Positions 26,636 through 35,706 of a stretch of DNA of 64,000 bases are shown one piece after another; the stretch's first letter is position 1, and the number at the start of each line of letters is the position of its first letter. The stretch is from assembly GCA_964589175.1 (NCBI GenBank), contig CAZPRY010000004.1, forward strand, positions 1 through 64,000, given 5' to 3'. The stretch is from CAZPRY01 sp964589175. Its GTDB lineage: Bacteria; Fidelibacterota; UBA2242. The translations under genes and the position numbers were made by a program. The notes beneath the pieces were generated by a model. The model was not told the origin of the DNA, made no database searches, and saw only the letters and a program-made list of their open reading frames with translations.

Positions 26636-26670
26636 TGGGGAGAAGTGGTATGAATTCCCAATTATTCCCA
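26636..26670 (+). promoter_or_regulatory. Candidate MraZ operator: paired TGGGN-type boxes in both orientations
   Basis: TGGGG (26636) and TGGTA (26646) are spaced 10 bp apart on the plus strand. TTCCCA at 26655-26660 and again at 26665-26670 give TGGGA-N5-TGGGA on the minus strand, also 10 bp apart. In E. coli MraZ binds repeated TGGGN with 5-base spacers upstream of its own gene, so autoregulation of the cluster is expected. The inverted second pair is unusual. Confidence 0.7.
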
Positions 26671-26688
26671 GTAAATAACTAGAAGTGT

Positions 26689-27138
26689 ATGAAAGAACTG
26701 TTCTCTAGCGAATCAAAACATACCCTGGACGAGAAGAACAGGGTTAGTGTTCCCTCCCGGTATCGCCAATGGCAATCCAGTCAGGCAGATTGCGAGTTTG
26801 TCATCGTCAAAGTCAAAGAAAACTATCTGATTGCCTATCCGTACCCGGAATGGGAAGCCCTTGCGAATGAACTTTTAAAATTATCACAACTTAAACAAAA
26901 AAACAGAAATTTTATCCGTGCCTTCAGCCGTCGTTCAACGAGAATCAAATGCGACAAGCAGGGACGGCTCTTACTCCCTCAGGACTGTCTGCAGCATGCC
27001 AAAATCACTTCGGAGATGGTCATCATCGGCCATTTGAACAGTCTAGAACTCTGGTCCCCCGATGTGCTTAAGGATCACGATGAAAACCAGGAAAAATACG
27101 ACGAAGATTTCAAGAATACCGTTGGCGATATTTTTTAG
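26689..27138 (+). CDS. mraZ: Transcriptional regulator MraZ
   Basis: MraZ is a ring-forming DNA-binding protein with two SpoVT-AbrB-like domains. Both are visible in the 149-residue protein: HTLDEKNRVSVPSRYR (residues about 11-26) and IKCDKQGRLLLPQDC (about 86-100). It represses its own promoter in the best studied species. It heads the dcw cluster and is 12 bases before rsmH. Confidence 0.95.
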   Translation: MKELFSSESKHTLDEKNRVSVPSRYRQWQSSQADCEFVIVKVKENYLIAYPYPEWEALANELLKLSQLKQKNRNFIRAFSRRSTRIKCDKQGRLLLPQDCLQHAKITSEMVIIGHLNSLELWSPDVLKDHDENQEKYDEDFKNTVGDIF

Positions 27139-27150
27139 CGAAATACAAAC

Positions 27151-28083
27151 ATGGATGTTGTTCACATACCAGTATTACTGGAGGAGACCTTACACTATCT
27201 GATCGGTAATCCGGAGGGGATCTACCTGGATTGCACCCTCGGTACGGGCGGACATTTTCAGGCCTTGGCCCAGCGGCTGGCTCCCGGGGCAGTGCTGGTC
27301 GGATTTGATGCCGATCCTCAGGCTATCGAATATTGTCGGACACATCTCGAAATTCCACAAAAGTATCTCTTGATAAACGCCAATTTTGCGGAAGTAAAAA
27401 AATACTGCTTTCGCAACGGCATTCAGCGGATTGACGGCGTTCTGATGGACCTGGGACTTTCCTCGTTCGCACTGGATGATCCTGACCGGGGATTCTCCTT
27501 CCAGAATGACGGACCGCTGGACATGCGGTTTTCACCCGGGACCAGCCCCAGCGCCGAAGAGTTCATCAATGAAACCTCCGTGCAGGAACTGCGCCGGGTT
27601 TTTTGGGAATACGGTGAAGAACGCAAGTCCGGCGCCATCGCCCGCGCGATTAACGAAGCACGCCAAAAAGCACGCATCCGCAGTACAGGCGAATTGGCCA
27701 GAATCGTGACCAGGTCCGCCCACAGCCGGTTTGCCAATAAAACGCTCAGCCGTATTTTTCAAAGCGTCCGAATCGCCATTAATAACGAGCTCGGAGTGCT
27801 GGAAGCGGCCCTTCGCGATATTCTGGAGATGCTGAATCCTGATAGTTCCGTCGTCGCAATTTCCTATCATTCACTGGAGGACCGGATCGTGAAACAGTTT
27901 TTCCGTCGGGAATCCACCGGCTGTATCTGTCCGCCCGAATTCCCGGTCTGCCAATGCAATCACAAAGCCCGGCTGATCGAGTTGACGCGCACGCCAGTAG
28001 TCGCTGGTGATGAAGAAATAAAATCCAATTCCAGAGCCCGAAGTGCCAAGCTGCGCTCGGCTCGCAGAACGGCAGAAATATGA
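27151..28083 (+). CDS. rsmH: 16S rRNA (cytosine-1402-N4)-methyltransferase RsmH
   Basis: RsmH (MraW) methylates N4 of C1402 in the ribosomal P site. The 310-residue protein starts with HIPVLLEETLHYL, has the SAM-binding DCTLGTGGHF, DLGLSSFALDDPDRGFSF, and the C-terminal VVAISYHSLEDRIVKQFF motif. Length and position after mraZ are standard. Its stop overlaps the ftsL start (ATGA). Confidence 0.97.
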   Translation: MDVVHIPVLLEETLHYLIGNPEGIYLDCTLGTGGHFQALAQRLAPGAVLVGFDADPQAIEYCRTHLEIPQKYLLINANFAEVKKYCFRNGIQRIDGVLMDLGLSSFALDDPDRGFSFQNDGPLDMRFSPGTSPSAEEFINETSVQELRRVFWEYGEERKSGAIARAINEARQKARIRSTGELARIVTRSAHSRFANKTLSRIFQSVRIAINNELGVLEAALRDILEMLNPDSSVVAISYHSLEDRIVKQFFRRESTGCICPPEFPVCQCNHKARLIELTRTPVVAGDEEIKSNSRARSAKLRSARRTAEI

Positions 28084-28397
28084 TAAAAAGTCCAAGACAA
28101 AGAAATCGGAAGATGACGGTTCACGCCCCCGTTATCACGGTCCTGTTCATCATCCTGATCGTTTTCATGGTTTTCTACGTGTGGATATACAATCGCACTA
28201 ACGCACTTTACCAGGAAGTGGCCGACTTGAAACGCCTGGAAAATGAGATGAGTGCCCAAAATAAAATCCTGGCGGTCGAGATCGAACAGTTATCCCGGTC
28301 GGATCGGATCAAAGAGATCGCCTCAACCCAACTGCAGATGGTAGTTCCCGTTCCGGAAACTTTAGCCGTAGTCATTGACGCAAGCTGGGCAAACTAA
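28080..28397 (+). CDS. ftsL: Cell division protein FtsL-like
   Basis: This 105-residue bitopic protein has a short cytoplasmic tail, a membrane helix (residues about 19-39) and a periplasmic leucine-zipper-like coiled coil with an RIKEIASTQLQMVVP motif. FtsL bridges FtsB/FtsQ and the FtsW-FtsI synthase. The call rests on topology and on location between rsmH and ftsI; sequence identity in this family is always low. Confidence 0.85.
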   Translation: MIKSPRQRNRKMTVHAPVITVLFIILIVFMVFYVWIYNRTNALYQEVADLKRLENEMSAQNKILAVEIEQLSRSDRIKEIASTQLQMVVPVPETLAVVIDASWAN

Positions 28398-28401
28398 GAT
28401 T

Positions 28402-30411
28402 ATGAACAATGCCGATAAGCAGCTGAGGTACAGAACATTTATAGTGTCGTCATCACTGGTCCTTCTGTGGCTGATTATCGTCGCCAAACTCTTCTCGATC
28501 CAGGTTATCCACAACGATAAATACCAGAAACGTTGCCGCGAACAGGCAGATATCCGGCAGGTCATAAAACCGTTGCGCGGAACTATTTACGACCGCAACC
28601 ACAAGGCTATGACATTGGATATTGAAAAATATTCGCTGGCTGTTCACCCCTACCTGGTTAAAAAAAAGATGGAACTTGCCACGGCGCTCAGCGGGCAGTT
28701 ACACCAACCGATCGATAAGTACATCCGTACGCTGCGTTCTTCCAAAACGTTCGCATGGCTGGAAAAAGATGTGCCTAAAAACGCGGTCCAGCCTTTTCTC
28801 GACGAACCGACGAGGTACCATGGACTGGTCATGGAGCGGAAAATCCAGCGCCAGTACCCGTTCGGAGAGATCGGCGGTCAACTGATCGGTCTTACCGATC
28901 CCGACAACAAGGGGCTGATCGGCCTGGAACTGGAATTCGAAAAATATCTGTTCGGTAAAGCCGGTTGGAAAATGGTTCAGAGAGACGGCTGGGGACGGAC
29001 CCAGGATCGGCCCGATCTTCCCTATCAGAATAGTGTCGACGGCAGCGATCTGATCCTGACCATCGACAGTGAATATCAGACAATTTTGCATGAGGAATTG
29101 AAAGCCGTAGCGCTCAATTATGAAGCGGATAAGGGCATGGGTATCATAATCGATCCGATCAGCGGTGAAATCATTGCCATGGCTACCTACCCCGTCTTCG
29201 ATCCGAATTATCCCGCCAAATTTCCAACCTCATCCCAGCGGAATTGCGTGATTACGGATATGTTCGAACCGGGATCGACGTTCAAAATCGCCGCTGCAAC
29301 TGCCGCATTGGAGACCGGTTCTGTTCACCCCGCAGACAGCATCGACTGCCTGAACGGTGTCATACGGGTTGGCGGGCGCACGATTCACGACTCTAAAAAA
29401 TACCAGTCTCTCTCCTTTGCCGATGTCATTAAAAAATCGAGCAACATCGGCACTATCCAGGTCGCCCAGAAAATTGGGAAAGACGTACTATTGAATTTCA
29501 TCTTGCGCTTCGGATTCGGCTCCCGGACCGGCGTGCAATTCCCGGGTGAAGTGGCGGGGATCGTCCAGCCGCTGGATAGCTGGAATAACCTGGTTTTATC
29601 CCAGGTCGCCATCGGTCAGGGTGTCGCCATTACAACCATTCAGCTGGCCTACGCCTATGCGGCCATCGCCAACGGCGGAATGCTGCTCAAACCACAGATC
29701 ATCAAATCTATTACGGATAGACAGGGAAACATTATTTTTAGCGGCAAACCGGAATATATCCGCCGGGTCGCCTCGCGGCAAACCATGGCGACGATGCGGG
29801 AGATGTTGCGTTTGACGGTCGAGAGCGGAACGGCAACACGGGCCAATGTTCTGGGAATGTCCATTGCCGGAAAGACCGGAACCGCCCAAAAAGTAACCGA
29901 AAAAGGCTACAGTCAAACGGACTTTATCGCCACCTTCGTGGGCTTCTTTCCTGTCAAGAGTCCCAAACTTTTATGCGTTATCGCTATCGATAATCCCAAA
30001 GGCCATGCCCATACCGGTGGACACGTGTCTGCGCCGGTGGTCAGTGAAATCTTCAAACGGATCGTGAATCAATCCGATGAACTCTTTTTTCATGAAGAGG
30101 TTATGCCCACTGCAAATACGATTGTCGCCGAACAAGCTGATGAAATTTCGGAAGAAAAGCCGGTTGTCTCGACTCTCAAATCCGCCCGACCGGCAACCGT
30201 ATTAGCCGCTTCCGGCGCTATGACCCGCATGCCCAATCTGAAGGGCAAGACGTCCAGTGAAGCCATTCTCATCGCCCGCCGCCTGGGCCTAGAAATCGAG
30301 TTGAACGGATCGGGGATTGTGGTTGCGCAATCGCCCCATGTCGGGTTGCCGGTCAGTCTGGGATCGGCCTGCAAACTAACTCTCAAACCGAAGGAATCTC
30401 GCTTTGACTAA
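28402..30411 (+). CDS. ftsI: Division-specific transpeptidase FtsI (PBP3) with C-terminal PASTA domain
   Basis: FtsI is the transpeptidase that cross-links septal peptidoglycan with FtsW. The protein of 669 residues has an N-terminal membrane helix, the dimerisation domain, and a class B PBP domain with all active-site motifs: GSTFK (catalytic Ser), SSN and KTGT. A single PASTA domain follows (residues about 610-669, MPNLKGKTSSEA onward). PASTA on FtsI is known from Bacteroidota relatives and Gram-positives. I use the ATG at 28402; a TTG nine codons upstream is less likely. Confidence 0.94.
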   Translation: MNNADKQLRYRTFIVSSSLVLLWLIIVAKLFSIQVIHNDKYQKRCREQADIRQVIKPLRGTIYDRNHKAMTLDIEKYSLAVHPYLVKKKMELATALSGQLHQPIDKYIRTLRSSKTFAWLEKDVPKNAVQPFLDEPTRYHGLVMERKIQRQYPFGEIGGQLIGLTDPDNKGLIGLELEFEKYLFGKAGWKMVQRDGWGRTQDRPDLPYQNSVDGSDLILTIDSEYQTILHEELKAVALNYEADKGMGIIIDPISGEIIAMATYPVFDPNYPAKFPTSSQRNCVITDMFEPGSTFKIAAATAALETGSVHPADSIDCLNGVIRVGGRTIHDSKKYQSLSFADVIKKSSNIGTIQVAQKIGKDVLLNFILRFGFGSRTGVQFPGEVAGIVQPLDSWNNLVLSQVAIGQGVAITTIQLAYAYAAIANGGMLLKPQIIKSITDRQGNIIFSGKPEYIRRVASRQTMATMREMLRLTVESGTATRANVLGMSIAGKTGTAQKVTEKGYSQTDFIATFVGFFPVKSPKLLCVIAIDNPKGHAHTGGHVSAPVVSEIFKRIVNQSDELFFHEEVMPTANTIVAEQADEISEEKPVVSTLKSARPATVLAASGAMTRMPNLKGKTSSEAILIARRLGLEIELNGSGIVVAQSPHVGLPVSLGSACKLTLKPKESRFD

Positions 30412-31864
30412 ATCGCTGCTCCAGGTACTGAACGGTATTCAATACCGGATTGTCGGAGTTCTCCCCGCCGAAATCACGGAGATTTCCTTCGATACGCGAA
30501 GCCTGGCGAACGGATCGCTGTACATCGCAGTTCGCGGGCAGAATCTGGACGGTCATAATTTCCTGCAGGATGCAGTCGCCAAAGGAGCCGCAGTGGCCAT
30601 GGTCGAGGAGGTCCGGGATGAGCTGCCGATTCCCCAAATTGTGGTTGCGGACAGCAAAGCTGCCCTATCCCGTGCAGCCGCCAATTTTTTCGATAATTCA
30701 TCAACCAAACTCAAAGTCGTCGGCATCACGGGTACCAACGGCAAAACGACGATTACAACGCTCCTGAAAAATATTTTATTGACGGCCCAAAAAGGCGTCG
30801 GAACAATCGGGACACTAGGCTATTCCATCGATCGGTTCGAACAGAGTCTGAATCTTACCACACCCGACAGCCTCACCCTGCAACGGTTGTTGCACGAGAT
30901 GGTCAGGAAGAATGTCGAATATGTGATTATGGAGGTTTCCTCGCACTCGCTGGCTTTGAAGCGCGTGGAGGACATCCATTTCAGCGCAGCTGCGTTCACA
31001 AACATCTCACAGGACCATCTTGATTTTCATAAGACGCTCGACGATTATGCACGCACCAAGACGCTGCTTTTCGGCAAGGTCGACCCGCTCGGCTTTCTGG
31101 TCTGCAACCGGGATGATGTCTACGCCGATTGGTTCGTCCGGGCAGCCAATGCACCCGTCCTGACTTTCTCCCTGGAAGGCACGGCCGACTTCTCCTGGAG
31201 CGGGGCGACCCAATTCACCAACGGCATCAATGGCCGGATTCAATCTCCCCACGGTTTGATAGAGATTCAATCTGCCCTGTCAGGCAAATTCAACATGCAG
31301 AATATCCTGGCGGCCGTCGCCGTCGCTTCCCGCCTGGGAATCCAACCGGCAGTGATTTCCGCAGCATTCCGCACCATCCGGTTCATTCCCGGACGCCTGC
31401 AGGAGATCACGCGCCCCGGTTATGCGCGTTTGTTTGTCGATTACGCCCATACACCCGATGCAATCCGCAACGCTCTTTCGGCCCTGCGTGAGATCACAAA
31501 TCCCGAGGGCAGACTGATTGCCCTGTTCGGCTGCGGCGGAAACCGCGACCGGAACAAGCGCCCCAAGATGGCGCGCGCAGTGGACGATCTGGCTGATTTT
31601 GCCGTGCTTACAACCGATAATCCGCGTTTTGAAAAGCCGTCGGACATCATCTCCGATGCGGTACCCGGATTCACGGGACGCATTCCGCATCAAATCATCG
31701 AAGACCGCAAAGAGGCAATTTATTGGGTGATCGACCATGCTACGGATAAAGATGTCGTAGCGTTGCTGGGCAAAGGGCACGAAACCTACCAGGAGATCGC
31801 CGGAAAGCGATACCCGTTCGACGAAGTCCAAATCGTAAAAGAATTTCTGGACCAAAAGAAATGA
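30404..31864 (+). CDS. murE: UDP-MurNAc-L-Ala-D-Glu:meso-diaminopimelate ligase MurE
   Basis: MurE adds meso-diaminopimelate to the peptidoglycan precursor. The 486-residue Mur ligase has the ATP loop GITGTNGKTTITTLL, the VSSHSLALKRV segment and TTDNPRFE; DNPR is the recognised signature for diaminopimelate rather than lysine. Translation starts at a TTG (30404) that overlaps the ftsI stop; AAGGA lies upstream inside ftsI. Confidence 0.96.
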   Translation: MTKSLLQVLNGIQYRIVGVLPAEITEISFDTRSLANGSLYIAVRGQNLDGHNFLQDAVAKGAAVAMVEEVRDELPIPQIVVADSKAALSRAAANFFDNSSTKLKVVGITGTNGKTTITTLLKNILLTAQKGVGTIGTLGYSIDRFEQSLNLTTPDSLTLQRLLHEMVRKNVEYVIMEVSSHSLALKRVEDIHFSAAAFTNISQDHLDFHKTLDDYARTKTLLFGKVDPLGFLVCNRDDVYADWFVRAANAPVLTFSLEGTADFSWSGATQFTNGINGRIQSPHGLIEIQSALSGKFNMQNILAAVAVASRLGIQPAVISAAFRTIRFIPGRLQEITRPGYARLFVDYAHTPDAIRNALSALREITNPEGRLIALFGCGGNRDRNKRPKMARAVDDLADFAVLTTDNPRFEKPSDIISDAVPGFTGRIPHQIIEDRKEAIYWVIDHATDKDVVALLGKGHETYQEIAGKRYPFDEVQIVKEFLDQKK

Positions 31865-33210
31865 TGAATGCCGCTTTTATAAAATCGCTGCAATACGGCG
31901 TTCTGCAGAACTTCGAGGGCGAGCTGCGCGGCGTCAGCATCGACTCCCGCAAAGCGAAATCCGCGAATCTCTTCTTCGCCCTGCTCGGTGAGAACACCGA
32001 TGGGCATAATTTCATTCCGGCAGCCCGCCAAAACGGTGCAGCACTTTGCTGTGTGAACCGTAATTGGTTTGAGCAAAGTCCGCATGATGACGGCGCCTTC
32101 TGGATCGTGGAAGATACCACCCTGGCCTTACAAAAACTCGCCGCCCGCTGGCGACAGGAATTCGGCATACCGATCCTGGGCATCACCGGCACCAACGGCA
32201 AAACGACCTGCCGCTCGATGATCGAATCCGTGTTAAAACAGAGATATGATGTGCACGCGACCACCGGTAATCTGAATAACCAGTTGGGATTGCCGCTCAC
32301 GCTTCTGGAACTGGCGCCGGAGCATGAAATTAGTGTCCTCGAAATGGGCACCAACCATTTCGGGGAAATCCGTTCTTTGTGCGAAATCGCCAGGCCGACC
32401 GTTGCGCTGATCACGAACATCGGCCACGGTCACCTCGAATTCTTCGGCAGTCTCGAAGGTGTCGCGCAAGCCAAGCAGGAAATCTTCGATGCGCTTCCGG
32501 TTGACGGACTGGCTTTCGTGAATGCCGACGATCCGCATATCGCCGCCATGCCGACTCCCGAAAACAGGATTACCTTTGCTTTCCGGGCCGGGAAAGTGGA
32601 TTTCCATGGTGAGATCCTGGGTTATACCGACGAGGGCCGCTGCCGTTTACAGGTCAACGACCTCATGTTAACTCTAAAAATCCCCGGAAAAACGCCGGCT
32701 CTGAACGCGCTCCCGGCCGTCGCCGTCGGGAAATCCTTCGGCGTACCGGATGCGGACATTAAAAACGCCCTGGAAAATTTCGCTCCGGTAAACCAGCGCT
32801 TCGTTATTCGCAACGACGGCCCCTGCCGGATCATCGACGACAGCTACAATGCCAATCCCGACTCTACGATCGCCGGGCTGGAATCACTGCTGGCCATACC
32901 TGTCTCCGGCCGAAGAATTTTCGTAATGGGCGATATGCTTGAACTGGGTGCGACGGCAGAAGCCGGACATCGCCGGGTTGGTGAAAAAGCGGTTCAAATG
33001 CAGATCGACTACCTCCTGGCGCATGGCCCCCTCTCGGTTTTTGCGATTGAGAGCGCCCGGCAGGCTGGAATGCCCAATGCATTTCACTTCCCGCAAAAGG
33101 TCGATCTCATTCGGAGGCTCAGAAAAATCTTAAAGCCCGACGACATGATCTATGTGAAAGGCTCGCGTGGAATTCACATGGAAGAAATCATCAACGAATT
33201 AAGGCAATAG
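31861..33210 (+). CDS. murF: UDP-MurNAc-tripeptide:D-Ala-D-Ala ligase MurF
   Basis: MurF completes the precursor pentapeptide by adding D-Ala-D-Ala. The 449-residue protein has the ATP loop GITGTNGKTTCRSM, LEMGTNHFGEI, ITNIGHGHLEFFGS and IDDSYNANPDS, all family-diagnostic. Its start overlaps the murE stop by four bases. No D-Ala-D-Ala ligase gene is present in this cluster. Confidence 0.96.
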   Translation: MMNAAFIKSLQYGVLQNFEGELRGVSIDSRKAKSANLFFALLGENTDGHNFIPAARQNGAALCCVNRNWFEQSPHDDGAFWIVEDTTLALQKLAARWRQEFGIPILGITGTNGKTTCRSMIESVLKQRYDVHATTGNLNNQLGLPLTLLELAPEHEISVLEMGTNHFGEIRSLCEIARPTVALITNIGHGHLEFFGSLEGVAQAKQEIFDALPVDGLAFVNADDPHIAAMPTPENRITFAFRAGKVDFHGEILGYTDEGRCRLQVNDLMLTLKIPGKTPALNALPAVAVGKSFGVPDADIKNALENFAPVNQRFVIRNDGPCRIIDDSYNANPDSTIAGLESLLAIPVSGRRIFVMGDMLELGATAEAGHRRVGEKAVQMQIDYLLAHGPLSVFAIESARQAGMPNAFHFPQKVDLIRRLRKILKPDDMIYVKGSRGIHMEEIINELRQ

Positions 33211-33211
33211 C

Positions 33212-34315
33212 ATGTTCTATCATCTTCTATATCCGCTAAAAGAACTGTACTCCGGATTCAACATTTTTCAGTACATCATATTCCGGTCCGCCATGTCGGC
33301 TATTACAGCCCTTTTCATCAGTTTTTTTATCGGTCCCCGGATCATCCGTCTGCTCAAAAAGAACCAGATCGGCGAGATGATTCGCGACGACGGTCCTCAG
33401 ACCCATCTCAGTAAGAAGGGAACGCCGACGATGGGGGGCATCATTATCCTGATTTCGGTACTGGTTCCGACGCTGCTCTGGGCCAATCTGCGCAATCCCT
33501 ACATCATCCTGGTTTTCATCAGCACCGTCTGGATGGGTATGATCGGTTTTGCCGATGACTACCTGAAAGTCGTTAAGAAACTAAAAAAAGGCCTGATTGC
33601 GAAATACAAACTGTTAGGCCAGTTCTCGCTCGGACTTATCATCGGATCTTACATATACTTCTCGACAGATTTTGAGGGTATTCACACCCTGATCTCCATT
33701 CCTTTTTTCAAAAATCTAGAAATCAATCTCGGCTATCTGTACATCCCGTTCGTCATCTTCGTCATCACGGCCGTATCGAATGCCGTCAATCTGGCCGACG
33801 GCCTTGACGGACTTGCCGCCGGTCTGACGGGCATTATCGCGCTGGCCCTGGCCGTCATCAGTTATATCTCAGGCCGTGTGGACTTCAGCCATTATCTGAA
33901 TACCATCTACCTGCCGGGTTCCGGCGAGCTGACGATCTACTGCCTGACTTTTGCAGGTGCAATGCTGGGCTTCCTGTGGTTCAACAGCAAACCGGCCCAG
34001 ATCTTCATGGGCGACACCGGCTCATTGGCGATGGGCGCCGCCCTGGGCACATTAATCGTCTTACTGCGTAAAGAGATTCTGTTCCTGTTGCTCGGCGGGG
34101 TGTTCGTTGCCGAAGCGGCTTCGGTCACGATCCAGGTTACCTATTTCCGCTGGACGAAACGACAGACCGGCACCGGCAAACGCATCTTCCGTATGGCGCC
34201 CCTGCACCATCATTTCGAATTAAAAGGCTGGGATGAAAGTAAAGTCGTGGTCCGGTTCTGGATCATCGGCATATTGCTGGCAATATTAAGTTTAAGCAGT
34301 TTCAAAATACTATGA
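33212..34315 (+). CDS. mraY: Phospho-MurNAc-pentapeptide translocase MraY
   Basis: MraY makes lipid I by transferring phospho-MurNAc-pentapeptide to undecaprenyl phosphate. The 367-residue protein has about ten membrane helices and the conserved PTMGGI, GFADDYLKV, NAVNLADGLDGLA and C-terminal HHHFELKGWDE motifs. Length and position are standard. Its stop overlaps the murD start. Confidence 0.97.
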   Translation: MFYHLLYPLKELYSGFNIFQYIIFRSAMSAITALFISFFIGPRIIRLLKKNQIGEMIRDDGPQTHLSKKGTPTMGGIIILISVLVPTLLWANLRNPYIILVFISTVWMGMIGFADDYLKVVKKLKKGLIAKYKLLGQFSLGLIIGSYIYFSTDFEGIHTLISIPFFKNLEINLGYLYIPFVIFVITAVSNAVNLADGLDGLAAGLTGIIALALAVISYISGRVDFSHYLNTIYLPGSGELTIYCLTFAGAMLGFLWFNSKPAQIFMGDTGSLAMGAALGTLIVLLRKEILFLLLGGVFVAEAASVTIQVTYFRWTKRQTGTGKRIFRMAPLHHHFELKGWDESKVVVRFWIIGILLAILSLSSFKIL

Positions 34316-35706
34316 TCGATTTATCGTCCGTTCCGAAATCTTTACAAGATGTGCGTGTCACCGTTCTGGGAGCCGCGCGCAGCGGCATCGGCGCCTGCCG
34401 GCTCCTGGCGCAGCACAAGGGTGCCCGCGTCTTCCTTTCTGACAGCGGTGAATGCCGGCTATCCGAAGCGGTTCTCAGCGAGTTAAAACAACTCGGCGTC
34501 GAGACCGAATTCGGCGGGCACAGCGCCAGAGTGACTCAGTCCGAACTGGTCGTGATCAGTCCCGGTATTCCGGGCACGGCGCCGGTTGTCCAAAAACTGG
34601 AGAAACTGCACATACCGCTCGTCAGCGAAATCGAGCTGGGCGCGTGGTTCAGCGCCGAAGCCCGGATTATTGCCGTAACCGGCTCCAACGGGAAAACGAC
34701 GACGACGACGCTCCTCGGTGAGATTTTCAAGAGGAGTGACTACGATTCCTACTGCGGCGGCAACATCGGCATCTCTTTTTGCGATCTTTTGATCGAAGCC
34801 GGGAAATCGACCGCCCCCCGGAAGGTATTTATCCTCGAACTATCGAGTTTCCAGCTGGAACGCATCGTGCATTTTCGCCCCTACCTGTCAATCATGCTGA
34901 ATGTGACCGACGATCACATGGACCGCTACGACCACGACATCAACAAGTATATGAACGCCAAACTGCGCATCGCGGAGAATCAGGGCAGCGATGATTTCTA
35001 CATTTATAATGCCGATGATGTGCGCCTGCTGAGCAAGCTGCCCGCCAACTGCCGGCCAATTCCGTTTGGGATTTATTCATCGATAAAAAAGCCGCTGGAA
35101 TTCCGCGAGAAAGCGATTTACTTCGACGACGGCCGCAAATTCATCGATCAATCGGCGCTTGCGCTTCCGGGCGAACATAATCTCTATAACATGCTGGCGG
35201 CCTCGACGGCAGCATTGATAATGAACGTTCCCGCACTTGTGATTACCGATGTACTGCACAGTTTTAAGAGTATTGAGCACCGTCTTGAATTCGTCAAAAC
35301 CATCAACAGAGTCGATTATTACAACGATTCCAAGGCAACCAACGTCGACTCCGTTCAGTACGCGCTGAAAAGTTTTCAGAAGCCGGTCGTCGTCATCCTG
35401 GGCGGAAAGGACAAGGATTCCGATTTCAGCATCCTGATTGAACCGCTGCGAAAACATGCCAAAGCGGTGATTCTGATCGGACATGCCGCCGGTAAAATAC
35501 GGAGCGTCCTGGGCGATGTCATCCCGCTTCATGACGCCACGACCATGCAAGACGCCGTCGAACTCGGCCAGAAACTGGCTCTGCCTGGCGATGTTGTGCT
35601 GCTTTCGCCGGCCTGCGCCAGCTTCGATATGTTTGATAATTTCGAGCATCGCGGCCGGGTATTCAAAGAGCACGTACTGTCTCTCGAAGAGAAAGGATCG
35701 AATTGA
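34312..35706 (+). CDS. murD: UDP-MurNAc-L-Ala:D-Glu ligase MurD
   Basis: MurD adds D-glutamate to UDP-MurNAc-L-alanine. The 464-residue protein has an N-terminal Rossmann domain (VTVLGAARSGIGACRLLA), the ATP loop VTGSNGKTTTTTLL, LELSSFQLE and a C-terminal VVILGGKDKDSDFS motif. It overlaps mraY and ftsW at its two ends. Confidence 0.96.
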   Translation: MIDLSSVPKSLQDVRVTVLGAARSGIGACRLLAQHKGARVFLSDSGECRLSEAVLSELKQLGVETEFGGHSARVTQSELVVISPGIPGTAPVVQKLEKLHIPLVSEIELGAWFSAEARIIAVTGSNGKTTTTTLLGEIFKRSDYDSYCGGNIGISFCDLLIEAGKSTAPRKVFILELSSFQLERIVHFRPYLSIMLNVTDDHMDRYDHDINKYMNAKLRIAENQGSDDFYIYNADDVRLLSKLPANCRPIPFGIYSSIKKPLEFREKAIYFDDGRKFIDQSALALPGEHNLYNMLAASTAALIMNVPALVITDVLHSFKSIEHRLEFVKTINRVDYYNDSKATNVDSVQYALKSFQKPVVVILGGKDKDSDFSILIEPLRKHAKAVILIGHAAGKIRSVLGDVIPLHDATTMQDAVELGQKLALPGDVVLLSPACASFDMFDNFEHRGRVFKEHVLSLEEKGSN

